The notes: generated by a model from the letters alone, not told the origin. Shown: positions 52,987 through 63,129, counted from the stretch's first letter. The stretch is DNA of 64,000 nucleotides from Holophagaceae bacterium (GCA_021286765.1 JAJTBS010000001.1:744001-808000), one strand, 5' to 3'. A program made the numbers and translations.

Positions 52987-53958
52987 ATGCGCCAGCTCGC
53001 CCCGCCCCCCTTGCCCTGCCGCCCCCCCTGGTGGGCGGCCTCGGGCCACCTGCAGACGATCCTGGGCAACTACCTGCCGGGGGAGCCGCCCAGCCACCCT
53101 TCCGAACCCCTGCGCATCGCCCTGCCAGACGGGGATCAGCTGGCCGTGCGCCACTACCGCGGCGAACGGCCGGTCCTGACGCTGGTCTTCCATGGCCTGG
53201 GGGGAGACGACCAGGCCCACTACGTGCGGCGGACGGTGGCTCTGGCACGCCGCCTGGGCCACCATGTGTGGACCGTCAACCACCGGGGTTGCGGCGAGGG
53301 CCGTGGCTTGGCCCGGAAGCCCTACCACAGCGGCTCCGGCGATGATCTGGGCGCCGCCTTCGCTGCGGCGCGGGAACGGCACCCGGAGCTGCGCCAGTTG
53401 GCCATCGGCTACTCCCTCTCCGCCAACGCCCTGCTGCTGAACCTGGGCGGGGGCCTGCCTCAACCAGCAGCGGCCCCCGATGCCGCCATCGCGGTGAATC
53501 CGCCCGTGGATCTGGGCGCCTGCGCCGAGTCCATCCACGGAGGCCTCAGCCGCCTCTACGAGCTCCGCTTCATCCGGCGCTGCCGCAGCGCCATCCGGCA
53601 GCGGCTGGAGGACGGGCTGATCCCGGACGCCTACCGCACCTGGCCCCTCATGAGCCTCCGCGAGTTCGACGAGGCCTATACGACGAAGGCCGGCGGCTTC
53701 ATCGATGCGGATGACTACTACGCCCGGTGCTCGGCCCGGCACCACCTGTCGAAGATCACGGTGCCCACCGTGCTCCTCATGGCCAAGGACGACCCCTTCA
53801 TCCCATGGCGGCACGCCGTTGAATCGAAGCCTTCCTCCCGGGTGTATCTCCACCTCGAAGACCATGGCGGCCACATGGGCTACCTCAGCCGGGACCTGCC
53901 AGGACACCGGTGGCTTCCCTACGCGATCGAGCACTACGCCAGGCAGCTCCTGGACTAG
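52987..53958 (+). CDS. Alpha/beta hydrolase, YheT-like
   Basis: A 323-residue alpha/beta hydrolase of the YheT/AB-hydrolase-1 group. N-terminal GHLQTILGNYLP and the oxyanion strand TLVFHGLGGDDQAHYVRR. The nucleophile elbow is GYSLSANALL (G-x-S-x-S rather than G-x-S-x-G). The catalytic Asp is in MAKDDPFIP and His in DHGGHMGYL. Substrate unknown; relatives are esterase- or thioesterase-like. Confidence 0.88.
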   Translation: MRQLAPPPLPCRPPWWAASGHLQTILGNYLPGEPPSHPSEPLRIALPDGDQLAVRHYRGERPVLTLVFHGLGGDDQAHYVRRTVALARRLGHHVWTVNHRGCGEGRGLARKPYHSGSGDDLGAAFAAARERHPELRQLAIGYSLSANALLLNLGGGLPQPAAAPDAAIAVNPPVDLGACAESIHGGLSRLYELRFIRRCRSAIRQRLEDGLIPDAYRTWPLMSLREFDEAYTTKAGGFIDADDYYARCSARHHLSKITVPTVLLMAKDDPFIPWRHAVESKPSSRVYLHLEDHGGHMGYLSRDLPGHRWLPYAIEHYARQLLD

Positions 53959-53982
53959 CCCCGGGCCCGCCGGCCTACCCGG

Positions 53983-55239
53983 TCACCAGGTCTCCACCAG
54001 CATCAGGTTCCCCTCCCGGCCCGCACCCTGGATCCAGATCGCGGAGGCCCCCTGCGGACAGAGCCGGATCTGGGGGAGGGCGCAGACCGCCTGGGAGGCG
54101 GGAGCCAGCGTGAAGGTCTCGCCCCAGGAACCGTGCCGCAGCCGGGCGGAGACCCAGTGCCCTTCGGCCCCGTGGTGCACAGCGATCAGGCCGGCCCGGC
54201 CTTCCGGCCCCAGGGCCAAGTCGAATTCCCGGACGGGATCGTGCCCCAGTTCCAGGCACTCCACCCCGCTTTCCCAGCCCTCTCGCGTGAAGGCCTTGGT
54301 GATCAGGCGCGAGGCGCCATGTCCCTCCGCCTGGCACCAGGCCGCCAGCGCCTCGCCGGCCCCCGTCATCACAAGCCTGGGATGGGTGTGGGTCTGGGCC
54401 GTGCTGAGGACTTCGGGCGCACCCCACTCGCAGCGTTGGCCATCGTAGTAGCTGGCTTCCAGGCTGCTGCGCTGGCCCCTGGGCGCATGGATCCAGACGG
54501 CCAGGGCGTTCCCCAGGTCGTCCATGACCACCTGGTGGTGGCGGGTGGCATGATCCACCACCGGCACGGGCCGGTCGGACCAGATGCGGTCCGAGGGCCA
54601 GTAATGGCTGGCCACGAGCCCTTCCTGGCCCCCGCCTTCGGTTTCCCAGAGCACCATGGCGTGCTCGCGGTGGTTCGCGGCGAGGCGTGGTTCCACCAAC
54701 GCGGCGCTGGGAATGGCCAGGGTCGTGGGAGCCTGCTCCCAGACTTGGCCTCGGGTGTCGAAGGACTGCGCCATCACCTCGGCGCGCCCATCCGCTTCCA
54801 GGAGCCACACCACTAGGGCATTGCCCCGCCGGTCCACCGCCGCCTGGAGGTGGTGGACCCGTCCCGAAGTCCGGAACAGGACATGGGCTCCCCCCTCCTC
54901 ACCACCCAGGATCTTGCCCAGGATCTGCCGTTCCTCCCCGACCAGGGCCTGCCACAGGGCCAGTCCCCGCCCTTCGGGATTCAGGAGGATCCGCGGGGTG
55001 GTCCCCGCGCCCAGTGGGAGCCGCACCAGGGCCGGGGCGGAGTGGGGACCAATGGGCATGGTCCAGAGACGGCCGCCGCTCTCCCACAAGGCCGCGCCGA
55101 GCCCATGCCCATCCAGGGCCAGGCAGGCTTCCCCCAGGCTGCCCCGATCCAGCGCGACGGGCGTGCGCCAGGGCGTCAGCACCCTGGACCTGCCCGGGCG
55201 GAGGCTTTGAGCAAGGCGCCTCAGGCTTTCCATGGCCAT
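53983..55239 (-). CDS. Repeat protein, probable beta-propeller, function unknown
   Basis: A 418-residue protein without a signal peptide. I can see eight recurring blocks with the pattern G-x-(A/G)-L-(A/V)-x-W: GHGLGAALWES, GRGLALWQAL, GNALVVWLLEADG, EHAMVLWETEGG, GNALAVWIHAP, GEALAAWCQAEG, GRAGLIAVHHGAEG and GASAIWIQGAG, spaced ~45-60 residues. This periodicity suits a seven- or eight-bladed propeller. No catalytic signature is visible, and no family is named with confidence. It converges on the YheT-like gene, with 24 bp between them. Confidence 0.75.
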   Translation of the reverse strand: MAMESLRRLAQSLRPGRSRVLTPWRTPVALDRGSLGEACLALDGHGLGAALWESGGRLWTMPIGPHSAPALVRLPLGAGTTPRILLNPEGRGLALWQALVGEERQILGKILGGEEGGAHVLFRTSGRVHHLQAAVDRRGNALVVWLLEADGRAEVMAQSFDTRGQVWEQAPTTLAIPSAALVEPRLAANHREHAMVLWETEGGGQEGLVASHYWPSDRIWSDRPVPVVDHATRHHQVVMDDLGNALAVWIHAPRGQRSSLEASYYDGQRCEWGAPEVLSTAQTHTHPRLVMTGAGEALAAWCQAEGHGASRLITKAFTREGWESGVECLELGHDPVREFDLALGPEGRAGLIAVHHGAEGHWVSARLRHGSWGETFTLAPASQAVCALPQIRLCPQGASAIWIQGAGREGNLMLVETW

Positions 55240-55349
55240 GACATTCCCCTTCCGCCGGCTTCTTCAGAAGATCTTCCAGGTGAAGTATCCCAGCTGGCCA
55301 TGTCCCAGAAAACCCCAAACGCAATCGTTTCGAGGATTGCACTAGGCAA

Positions 55350-56510
55350 TTACCGTTCAGGCCTCTTGAACCCCCGGGTTTCCCTGAGTTCCGCCACCAG
55401 GCCGGGCAGCAGGTCCAGGGTCCGGTCCACTTCTGCCGCCGTGCTGCCCCGCCCCAGGCTGAACCGGACGGTGCCAGAGGCATAAGCGACCGGTACCTCC
55501 ATGGCGCGGAGCACGTGGCTGGGCTCGCGCATCCCCGTGCTGCAGGCGCTGCCGGTGGACACGCAGATGCCGTGCTCGCCCAGCCTGAGCTGGAGGGCTT
55601 CGCCTTCGAGACCCGCGAAGCCCACCAAGCTGGTGTTGGGCAGGCGCGGGGCGAGGGCGCCGTGGATGCGAACCTCTGGGATCTCGGACCGCAGCCGGGC
55701 CTCCAACCCGTCCCGCAGCCGGCGGACCTCTTCCATGTGCCGCAGACCAAGTCGAGCCGATTCGGCCGCCTTGCCGAGCCCCACGATTCCCGGCACATTT
55801 TCGGTGCCACCCCGCCTTCCTCGTTCCTGGGACCCGCCCAGCATCAGCGGCTTCAGGCGCACGCCCCGGCGGATCATGAGCAGGCCGGTGCCCTTGGGAC
55901 CGTGGAACTTGTGGCCGCTCAGGCAGAGCAGATCCGCGCCCCAGGCCACCGCATCCACCGGGACCTTCCCGGCGGCCTGGGTGGCATCCACCAGGAAGAG
56001 CGCCCCCTTGGCCTGGGCGAGGCGGGCCGCCTCAGCCACGGGAAACAGCACGCCAGTCTCGTTGTTGGCGGCCATGACGGCCACCAGGGCGGTATCCGGC
56101 CGCACGGCGGCCTCGAGGGCACCGAGATCGAGGCGCCCCTCCCCATCGACGCCCACATCCGTGACCGCCCCGCCCTGCCCCTTCCACCAGGCCACCAGGG
56201 CCCGCAGCGCGGGATGCTCCACGGCGGTGGTGACCAGGTGCCGCTTCGCAGGAAAGGCCTCCCAGGCCCCCTTCACGGCGTGGTTCAGGCTCTCGGTGCC
56301 GCCGCTGGTGAAGACGACCTCCGCGGGCGTGCAGCCCACCAGGGTGGCCACCTGCTCCCGCGCCGCCACCACCGCGCCATCCGACAGGTGGCCCAGCGCA
56401 TAGGCCGCACTGGCATTGCCGAAGCGCTCCGTGAACCAGGGACGCATGGCCTCGAAAGCCTCGGGATCGAGGGCTGTCGTGGCGTTGTGGTCGAGGTAGA
56501 TCATTTTCAT
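55350..56510 (-). CDS. Cysteine desulfurase (NifS/IscS family)
   Basis: A 386-residue PLP enzyme that removes sulfur from cysteine for Fe-S clusters or tRNA thiolation. PLP Lys201 in LSGHKFHGPKG, persulfide Cys323 in STGSACSTG, N-terminal YLDHNATTALDPE and FTSGGTESLNHAVKG. The short active-site Cys loop is group I (NifS/IscS-like). There is no iscU, iscR or hscA neighbour, so it may be a stand-alone supplier (for example to a tRNA-thiolating enzyme). A second ATG two codons in (56504) could also be the start. Confidence 0.93.
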   Translation of the reverse strand: MKMIYLDHNATTALDPEAFEAMRPWFTERFGNASAAYALGHLSDGAVVAAREQVATLVGCTPAEVVFTSGGTESLNHAVKGAWEAFPAKRHLVTTAVEHPALRALVAWWKGQGGAVTDVGVDGEGRLDLGALEAAVRPDTALVAVMAANNETGVLFPVAEAARLAQAKGALFLVDATQAAGKVPVDAVAWGADLLCLSGHKFHGPKGTGLLMIRRGVRLKPLMLGGSQERGRRGGTENVPGIVGLGKAAESARLGLRHMEEVRRLRDGLEARLRSEIPEVRIHGALAPRLPNTSLVGFAGLEGEALQLRLGEHGICVSTGSACSTGMREPSHVLRAMEVPVAYASGTVRFSLGRGSTAAEVDRTLDLLPGLVAELRETRGFKRPER

Positions 56511-56543
56511 ATGGCCATCATGGCGCTGGAGCTCGTTCCGGGC

Positions 56544-57314
56544 TCAAGGGACGTTAGGAGAAATCTCAACCTTGATCGTGTGAAAGATTTTGGCGGCGAG
56601 ACCTCTGGCCTGGGCTTCCCAGTCGCTGCCATAGCGAGGTCCTGTGTTGCTGATGAAAGTGAACTTCACCATCAGTCGGTGATCACCATCCAGAGCCGTG
56701 GTGGCCAGGAAATCACTGCGGTTGGCCTTTTCTCCGCGAAAACAGATCTGGTACCAATCTCGCCCGCCCTGTTCAACCCAGTTACCGGGGAGGATCGAAA
56801 TGGCTGGATCGATGAACCGTCCATGTTTGATCCTTTCGTTGTTTGATTCGTGAGTGCTGATTAAGAACCGCTCCATAACGGCCTTTTCACGAAGGTCCCC
56901 TGGTGGTTCAGGCACCTGATGCACTGAGATGCGGAGGTGCAGGGAACCGTGAACACCCTGCCAAAACCACCGCTTGTAAGCCCAATACAGAGAGGCCAAT
57001 TCGTACCCGAAGACTTTGGATGTCGGTGGAATGCGGAGATCGGTGAAGGGCCAGACTCCCACAACGGAGTGATCCGGGTCTGGAACGATGAAATTCGGGT
57101 CAAGACCACCTGGCACCTCGAGATGGAGTTTGGCTGTCGAACTTGCACCCCTAATCGTGAGGAGATGTTTTGACCAGGCCTTTGTTTCCGGCCCCCAGGC
57201 ATGGGTCTGTGCGGCACACAGGCCGGCTGAGAAACCAATAACCAACTTGATGAGCCACCTGAGTACCTGTCTGACCTCCGGCATTGCCCTGGCTATCGGT
57301 AACGGTAGAAACAT
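56544..57314 (-). CDS. Secreted protein of unknown function, lower GC than surroundings
   Basis: A 256-residue protein with an N-terminal signal segment (WLIKLVIGFSAGLCAAQTHA) and a globular remainder rich in Trp, Tyr and His (for example SLYWAYKRWFWQGVHGS, GNWVEQGGRDWYQICFRG). No family is recognised. Codon use and visible base content are clearly less GC-rich than its neighbours, which may mean recent transfer. The ATG at 57314 has AAAGGAGG 7 nt upstream, lying inside the end of the AlaX gene, and overlaps it by 22 bp; this Shine-Dalgarno decides the start over an ATG 10 codons in. Confidence 0.8.
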   Translation of the reverse strand: MFLPLPIARAMPEVRQVLRWLIKLVIGFSAGLCAAQTHAWGPETKAWSKHLLTIRGASSTAKLHLEVPGGLDPNFIVPDPDHSVVGVWPFTDLRIPPTSKVFGYELASLYWAYKRWFWQGVHGSLHLRISVHQVPEPPGDLREKAVMERFLISTHESNNERIKHGRFIDPAISILPGNWVEQGGRDWYQICFRGEKANRSDFLATTALDGDHRLMVKFTFISNTGPRYGSDWEAQARGLAAKIFHTIKVEISPNVP

Positions 57315-58477
57315 GCCAAGGCCTCCTTTCGCTGCCCCAAGTCGGGCGCCTTCCCTTGGAAGCTCTTCCCAGCGCCGCCGCCCTTGGCGCCCAGGATCGC
57401 CGCCACGGCCTTCCCGGCGGCGGGGATGTCCAGTGTGGAGCCCTCCCCTCCGCTCAAGAGAAAGATCCCCTGCCCACCCAGATCGGCGGTGAGGAAGACG
57501 GCCTTGGCGGAATCGATGGCGAGGATGCCCCGGGCCAGTTTCTGCAGAAAGGCCATGTCCCGGCCTTCGACATGGGCCTCCACGAAGGCGCCCGGCTGCG
57601 CGCCGAGCGCGGTGGCCTGGAACTCCGCCAGCTCTTCCTCCAGCTTGCGGCCGCGGCGCTCCAGGGCCAACAGCTGCTCCAGCTTGATCTGGAGGGCGGC
57701 GACGAGGTCTTCATCCGGCGCACCCAGCAGGGCGCGCAGCTCCGCATTGCGGGTTTCATGAGCGCCCAGGCGCTGCCGGGCCCGCCCTCCGGCCACATAG
57801 AACAGGCGCGTGCCGCCCCGGATGGGCTCCGTGCCCAGCAGCTTGAGGACCTCGATCTCGCCCGTATGGCGCAGGTGGGTGCCGCCACAGGTGTTCAGGT
57901 CCACACCCGCGATCTGCACCAGACGGATGTCGCCAATGTGGCCCTCAGGAAGCCCACGCGAGCGCACGGCCTCCTGGCCGTAGGCCTCGGCGGTCACCCA
58001 GCGGGCTGTGATCTCGCGCCGGGCGCGGATCTCGGCGGCCACGGCCTCTTCCAGTCGCTCCAGGTCACGGGGCGAGATGGCCTGGGCCGTGAGCTCGATG
58101 TCACAAACCGAGGCCCCCAGGTGGAAGGCCGTGGTCTCCCACTTGAATTGGTCCTGTGCCACGGCCGTGAGCAGATGCTGGCCCGTGTGCTGCTGCATGT
58201 GGTCGAAGCGGCGAACCCAGTCGAGATGCAGGGATGCCGGGCCTGGGCTCAGGGGCGAATCCAAGTAGTGCCGGATCTCGCCCCCGCGCTTCTGGACCTC
58301 CACCACGGCAATGCCGTTCAAGGTGCCCAGATCGCAGGGCTGGCCGCCGCCTTCGGGGTAGAAGACCGTGTCCTCGAGGATGGCGAAGGGCCGTCCCTTC
58401 TCGTCACCGAGCTGCAAGACGCGGGTCTCCAGCGAGGTGGCGAAAGGATCGGTTTCATAGGCGGGCAGTTTGGGCAT
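57293..58477 (-). CDS. Alanyl-tRNA editing protein (AlaX-L type)
   Basis: A 394-residue trans-editing protein that clears Ser or Gly from mischarged tRNA-Ala. Zinc-site motifs: HTGQHLL (H97, H101) and CGGTHL (C197, H201). N-terminal FYPEGGGQPCDLG matches AlaX. A C-terminal DHHA1-like region (LDIPAAGKAVAAILGAKGGG, then GKAPDLGQ) makes it the long form, as in the C-terminal parts of AlaRS. It precedes the secreted unknown on the same strand, overlapping its start by 22 bp. Confidence 0.92.
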   Translation of the reverse strand: MPKLPAYETDPFATSLETRVLQLGDEKGRPFAILEDTVFYPEGGGQPCDLGTLNGIAVVEVQKRGGEIRHYLDSPLSPGPASLHLDWVRRFDHMQQHTGQHLLTAVAQDQFKWETTAFHLGASVCDIELTAQAISPRDLERLEEAVAAEIRARREITARWVTAEAYGQEAVRSRGLPEGHIGDIRLVQIAGVDLNTCGGTHLRHTGEIEVLKLLGTEPIRGGTRLFYVAGGRARQRLGAHETRNAELRALLGAPDEDLVAALQIKLEQLLALERRGRKLEEELAEFQATALGAQPGAFVEAHVEGRDMAFLQKLARGILAIDSAKAVFLTADLGGQGIFLLSGGEGSTLDIPAAGKAVAAILGAKGGGAGKSFQGKAPDLGQRKEALACFYRYR

Positions 58478-58522
58478 GCGGGGAGCCTAGCACAGCCGGG
58501 CTGATAGGCTGGAGCGGTCGCC

Positions 58523-59914
58523 ATGTCCCACGTCCCCCTGCCCGAACGCCACCGCCCAGCCACCCTCGATGAGGTGGTTGGCCAGTCACACCTCCTGGGC
58601 CCCAAGGGCGCGCTGACGCGGCTCACGGCAGGAGGCCGCCTGCCCTCCATGGTGCTGTGGGGCCCGCCCGGCACGGGCAAGACCACCTTGGCCCGCATCC
58701 TGGCGGAGGCCACGGGCCACGGCTTCATCGAGTTTTCGGGCGTCAGCGGCAGCGCCGCAGAGCTGAAGAAATTCCTGGCGGACAGCCGAGAGATGCCGCT
58801 ATTCCGCAGCGTACCTCCGGTGGTGTTCCTGGACGAGATCCATCGCTTCAACCGGGCCCAGCAGGACATCCTGCTGCCCTACCTCGAGCGCGGCGAAGCC
58901 ATCCTCATCGGCGCCACCACCGAGAACCCGGCCTTCTACCTGAACCCCGCGCTGCGGAGCCGCTGTCAGCTCATCGCCCTGAAAGCTCTGGAGCCCGCCC
59001 ACATCCTGGTCGTCCTCAAGCGGGCCTGGGCCAAGGAGCGCGGCGCCGAAGCCGAACCGGCGCTGGTCTTCGAATGGCTCTCGAACTGGGCCGGCGGCGA
59101 CCTGCGCTCGGCGCTGTCGGGCCTGGAGACCTGGCTGGAGATGCCCGAGCCGGACCTGGAGTCCCTGCAGGGGGCCCTGGGCGGGCGCATGATGTTCGAC
59201 CGCGCCGATGGCCACTACGACCTGGCCAGCGCCTTCCAGAAGAGCCTGCGGGGCTCCGATGCAAACGCGGCCCTGTACTACCTGAGCCGCATGATCCGTG
59301 GCGGCGAGGACCCCCGCTTCATTGCCCGGCGCCTCATGGTCTGCGCCGCGGAGGATGTGGGCAACGCCGACCCCCAGGCCTTCCTCCTCTGCGAAGCCGC
59401 CAGCCGCGCCGTGGAGCAGATCGGCTGGCCCGAGGCCCGCATCCCCCTGGCCCAGGCCATCATCTACGTGGCCAACGCACCCAAGAGCAACGCCACCATC
59501 CTGGCCGTGGATGCGGCCCTGGCCGCTGATGACGCACCGATCCCCGAGGCCATCCGCGACGCCCACACGGCCACGGCCCGCAAGGCGGGGCGCGGCGCGG
59601 GGTACCACTACTCCCACGACGACTACGACCGCGAGCAGACCTTCCTGCCGGACAAGCTGCGCGGCACGGCCTTCTACGAGCCAAAACGGCCCCAGGAACG
59701 CAGCTGGCGGGATCGCCAGGAGCCGGATGCCGCGGCCCTGGGCACCCTCTGGTGGGCCTGGGTGGAGGCCCATCCCGAGGGTGGCGAGCTGCCGCTGGAG
59801 GCCTGGAGCGAGGCGCTGGCCTGCAGCCGGGAGGCCCTGGCCCGGGCCCTGGGCAAGCTGGCCTCGGGGCGCTTCACGCTCCTGCGCAGGCTCGACGCGA
59901 AACCCATCGCCTAG
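58523..59914 (+). CDS. rarA: Replication-associated recombination protein RarA (MgsA)
   Basis: A 463-residue AAA+ ATPase acting at stalled replication forks. Walker [13 protein letters not shown], Walker [17 protein letters not shown], sensor 1 [12 protein letters not shown], and the C-terminal MgsA region ([41 protein letters not shown]). Length and N-terminal [18 protein letters not shown] are typical. It is divergent from the AlaX gene (45 bp) and its stop overlaps the soluble MCP gene by 4 bp. Confidence 0.95.
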   Translation: MSHVPLPERHRPATLDEVVGQSHLLGPKGALTRLTAGGRLPSMVLWGPPGTGKTTLARILAEATGHGFIEFSGVSGSAAELKKFLADSREMPLFRSVPPVVFLDEIHRFNRAQQDILLPYLERGEAILIGATTENPAFYLNPALRSRCQLIALKALEPAHILVVLKRAWAKERGAEAEPALVFEWLSNWAGGDLRSALSGLETWLEMPEPDLESLQGALGGRMMFDRADGHYDLASAFQKSLRGSDANAALYYLSRMIRGGEDPRFIARRLMVCAAEDVGNADPQAFLLCEAASRAVEQIGWPEARIPLAQAIIYVANAPKSNATILAVDAALAADDAPIPEAIRDAHTATARKAGRGAGYHYSHDDYDREQTFLPDKLRGTAFYEPKRPQERSWRDRQEPDAAALGTLWWAWVEAHPEGGELPLEAWSEALACSREALARALGKLASGRFTLLRRLDAKPIA

Positions 59915-61485
59915 TCGTCGCTGCTCCAGCCCAGGAGGCTGACGCCGTAGCGCTGGCCCCGGACGAAGAGCGGCACGGTCAGCACCGTGATGATGGCCCC
60001 GGTGTCCCGGGCATAGGTCTGCACCAGGAACTCCTGGTGGCCAGCGGCCGTCTCGCTGAGATCGGCCACCCGCTGGAAGGCGGCCCGGTCGGCCCGATCC
60101 GGCAGGGCCTCGGCCGCTTCGCCCAGCCCATGCCGCGCCCCGCGGACCAGCACCCGGTTGTCCGTGAAGAAGCGCTTCGCCCGGTTGCCGGCCAGATCCT
60201 TGTCCGGTTTGCCGGTCCAGTCCTTCGTGAAAGCCTTGTTGTGCGAAGGCCCGTAGGTGTTCAGGTCGATGATCAGGGCGAAGGTCAGCCGCGGCTCCTG
60301 CTCCAGGACGCGATCAAAGGCCTTCTGCAGGGCCAGGTCCACCAGGCCGTCGTAGGCCGTGCGGAACTTCGGCGGCGTGAATCCTTCCGGGGGTACATGC
60401 AGGACATTGAAGAAGCGGGACAGGGTCTGGACCTCGGCCCCCCGGATCTCGGTGTAATCCAGCGCCAGCAGTTGCTCGGGTCGGATACGCCCCTCCCGGA
60501 CCGGCCCCTCGAGGATCTCAGAGCTTGTCACGGCGAGATCCCGCGCCAGGCCCAGGGCGCGATGGAAAAGGGAGCCCGTGTCGTAGGCCGCGAGATGACG
60601 GTGGCCGGCCTCCGTGAGGGAGGTCACGGCGAAGGCGTCTTGAGCCACGGCCTCGGCTGCGGACTTCAGGGTGTCCGTGGAGTCCAGAAGCCGCCCCGAA
60701 GCCGCCACCAGGCTTTCGGCCGCCTCCTGCTCCTTGGTGGCCGTCCCTGCGAGGCTGGACACGCTTCCGGCCGTGGATTCCGCCAGATCCGCGATCTCCG
60801 ACAGGCGCTGCTCGACCGCTTCGACCTGGTCGCGCGTCGTGGCAGCCAGTCCCAGGCTCTGCTCCATGGCCTCTCGGGCCGGATCCAGGTCCTTCCGAAT
60901 GGCCTCCAGCAGCGCGGCGATCTCCTGGGTCTGGAGCGAGGTCCGGTCCGCCAGCTTCCGGACCTCCTCGGCCACCACGGCGAAGCCCCGCCCGGCGGCG
61001 CCGGCGTGGGCCGCCTCGATGGCCGCGTTGAGGCTGAGCATGCCCGTGCGGTCCGCGATCTCGCCAATGACCTGGGAGACCTCATTGACCTTCAGGATGT
61101 GGCCCAGCAGCGACTCCATGCGCTCGGAAGTCACCGTCGTCTGCTGCTGGAGGTGCCGGACCGTGGCCACGGCCTGGTCACTCTCCTGGCGGCCCAGCTT
61201 TGTCTGGTCCGCCATGCGGCGGGTGGACTCGGCCGCCTCCTCGGTGGCGATGGCCGAGAGGGAGATGTTGCCCCCGAGGTTGTCCAGGGTCTCCTGCATG
61301 GAGCGGTTGCTGGCGAGGATCTGATCAATCTCCCGCGCCAGGGTCTGCACCCGCACCGAGGTCCTCGCGGCGCCGGCAGCAGACTTGTTGATCACCCTTT
61401 CCAGACCGACGAGATCCTGGTAGAGCCGGTCCGAATCGCCTGCTGTGAAGCCATCCAAAGCGGGTCTCGGTTCGGACTCGGACAT
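59911..61485 (-). CDS. Soluble methyl-accepting chemotaxis protein with C-terminal sensor
   Basis: A 524-residue cytoplasmic MCP: no membrane segment and no HAMP. The N-terminal ~320 residues are the coiled-coil signalling module with tip [20 protein letters not shown], then [20 protein letters not shown]. The final ~190 residues form a separate domain (motifs [45 protein letters not shown]) that resembles the ligand-binding sensor seen at the C-terminus of some soluble receptors. The start is set at 61485 (AAAGG upstream); ATGs at 61506/61509 are alternatives. Which CheA it serves is unknown; cheA lies 40 kb away. Confidence 0.88.
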   Translation of the reverse strand: MSESEPRPALDGFTAGDSDRLYQDLVGLERVINKSAAGAARTSVRVQTLAREIDQILASNRSMQETLDNLGGNISLSAIATEEAAESTRRMADQTKLGRQESDQAVATVRHLQQQTTVTSERMESLLGHILKVNEVSQVIGEIADRTGMLSLNAAIEAAHAGAAGRGFAVVAEEVRKLADRTSLQTQEIAALLEAIRKDLDPAREAMEQSLGLAATTRDQVEAVEQRLSEIADLAESTAGSVSSLAGTATKEQEAAESLVAASGRLLDSTDTLKSAAEAVAQDAFAVTSLTEAGHRHLAAYDTGSLFHRALGLARDLAVTSSEILEGPVREGRIRPEQLLALDYTEIRGAEVQTLSRFFNVLHVPPEGFTPPKFRTAYDGLVDLALQKAFDRVLEQEPRLTFALIIDLNTYGPSHNKAFTKDWTGKPDKDLAGNRAKRFFTDNRVLVRGARHGLGEAAEALPDRADRAAFQRVADLSETAAGHQEFLVQTYARDTGAIITVLTVPLFVRGQRYGVSLLGWSSDD

Positions 61486-61537
61486 GCTTGGCCTTTCGGT
61501 TGCCATCACTATCGGCGGGTTCGCTCCGATCTGAAGT

Positions 61538-62404
61538 TCAGTCCAGGTGGCCCATGCGACCCTGCTGGTAGTCCAGGACCGCCTGTTCGAGCTCCTCCCG
61601 GGTGTTCATCACGAAGGGGCCGTAGTGGGCAATGGGCTCACCGATGGGTTCGCCCGCCAGCAGCATGAGGCTCACCGGCGTGATGGCCTCCAGGGCCAGG
61701 GATTCGCCGGTCCCCAGCAAGGCCACGGTGTCCGCGGGCACCTCGGTGCCCTCCAGGCGGACGGAGCCGTGCAGGGGCACCACCGCCGCAGTCCAACCCT
61801 CGGGAACGGCCTGCTGGAAGCGGGCGCCGGCCTCCAGCTCCAGGTGCCCATAGGCGATCCGGGCCGGCGTGCGGGCCGGACCGGTGATGCCGGCCCAGGT
61901 TCCCGCCAGGACCCGGATGCGGCCGCCTGGCAGCGGTACCCAGGGCATGCTCTCGGGCTGCAGGTCCGTGTAGCCGGGCTGGCTCCGTTTCTCTGCCTTC
62001 GGCAGGTTGATCCAGAGCTGGACGCCCTCGATGGGGCCGCCTGTTTCGAGGTGCTCGGGCACCGGCATCTCTTCGTGGACGATGCCCCCGCCGGCGTTCA
62101 TGAGCTGGGCCCCGCCGGGCCGGAGGAGCCCGGACCCACCAGTGCTGTCCCGGTGCCGGAAGGCCCCCTGGATGAGGTAGGTGAGGGTCTGGAACCCACG
62201 GTGGGGATGGGGCGGGAAGCCCGCATCGGTGCCTGGCGGCAGCACCATGGGGCCGAAGTGGTCCATGAGCAGAAAGGGATCCATGGCACGAAAGGCCTCA
62301 GTGCCGTGCTGCCCGCGGCCAGGCACCAGGCGGACCAGGGGCACGCGGTTCCCGTCCTGGGTGGGAAGGCCGGTCACAAGGGAGGCAACGGGTTTGGGGC
62401 TCAT
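61538..62404 (-). CDS. Pirin-family protein (1)
   Basis: A 288-residue bicupin of the pirin family. Metal-site pattern in the N-terminal cupin: [16 protein letters not shown] with HRDSTGGSG, and HEEMPVPEH after the [12 protein letters not shown] turn. Some pirins have quercetinase activity, others are transcription co-factors; neither can be shown here. A GAGGAG site fixes the ATG at 62404. It is followed 10 bp away by a second pirin on the same strand, so the two are likely co-transcribed. Confidence 0.92.
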   Translation of the reverse strand: MSPKPVASLVTGLPTQDGNRVPLVRLVPGRGQHGTEAFRAMDPFLLMDHFGPMVLPPGTDAGFPPHPHRGFQTLTYLIQGAFRHRDSTGGSGLLRPGGAQLMNAGGGIVHEEMPVPEHLETGGPIEGVQLWINLPKAEKRSQPGYTDLQPESMPWVPLPGGRIRVLAGTWAGITGPARTPARIAYGHLELEAGARFQQAVPEGWTAAVVPLHGSVRLEGTEVPADTVALLGTGESLALEAITPVSLMLLAGEPIGEPIAHYGPFVMNTREELEQAVLDYQQGRMGHLD

Positions 62405-62414
62405 GGGTGGCTCC

Positions 62415-63113
62415 TCAGGCAAGGTCGAAGAACAGGATTTCGGCAGGCGCTCCGGCCACCACGCCGAAGGGGGGCTCACCTTCGATGCGCGCGCCATCCC
62501 CGGCGTTCAAGGCCCGTCCATGGAGCGTAATGGATCCGGCAGCCACCTGGAGGAAGCCGGCCCGGCCCACCGGGACCGCCACCTCGACTCCGCGCCCTGT
62601 GTCCAGGCGGGCGGCGTAGACCTTCACGTCTTGAAACAACTGGACGGAGCCGGCAGCGCCATCGGGACTGGCGATCAAGCAGAACTGGTTGCGCAGGTCC
62701 GCTTCCTGGAAGGCCACCTGGTCATAGCGGGGTGCCAAGCCCTGTCGTTCGGGCAGGATCCAGATCTGCAGAAAATGAACAGGTTCTGAAGGCGAGGCAT
62801 TGAATTCGCTGTGGCGGATGCCCGTGCCCGCGCTCATGACCTGGGCTTCCCCGGGGCGGATGACCCCGTGGGTGCCCAGGCTGTCCCGGTGCTCCAGGGC
62901 GCCGGACAGCACCCAGGTCAGGATCTCCATGTCCCGGTGGCCATGGGTGCCGAAACCCTTGCCGGGCTGGACACGATCCTCGTTCAGGACCCGCAGGGCC
63001 CGGAACTGCGTGTGGTCGGGTTCAAAGTAATCGCCAAAGGAAAAGGTGTGGTGGGTGTCCAGCCAGCCGAAGTCGGCGTGGCCCCGTGCAGCAGAAGGTC
63101 GAAGGGTGATCAT
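62415..63113 (-). CDS. Pirin-family protein (2), YhhW-like
   Basis: A 232-residue pirin of the YhhW group. Conserved ARGHADFGWLDTHHTFSFG and FGTHGHRDMEILTWVLSG, with metal ligands in GTHGHRDM and later RHSEFNAS. Several E. coli YhhW homologues show quercetin 2,3-dioxygenase activity in vitro; that function is inferred, not shown. It is upstream of the other pirin, and a promoter lies just before it. Confidence 0.92.
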   Translation of the reverse strand: MITLRPSAARGHADFGWLDTHHTFSFGDYFEPDHTQFRALRVLNEDRVQPGKGFGTHGHRDMEILTWVLSGALEHRDSLGTHGVIRPGEAQVMSAGTGIRHSEFNASPSEPVHFLQIWILPERQGLAPRYDQVAFQEADLRNQFCLIASPDGAAGSVQLFQDVKVYAARLDTGRGVEVAVPVGRAGFLQVAAGSITLHGRALNAGDGARIEGEPPFGVVAGAPAEILFFDLA

Positions 63114-63129
63114 GGTGCTTCCTGAATTC

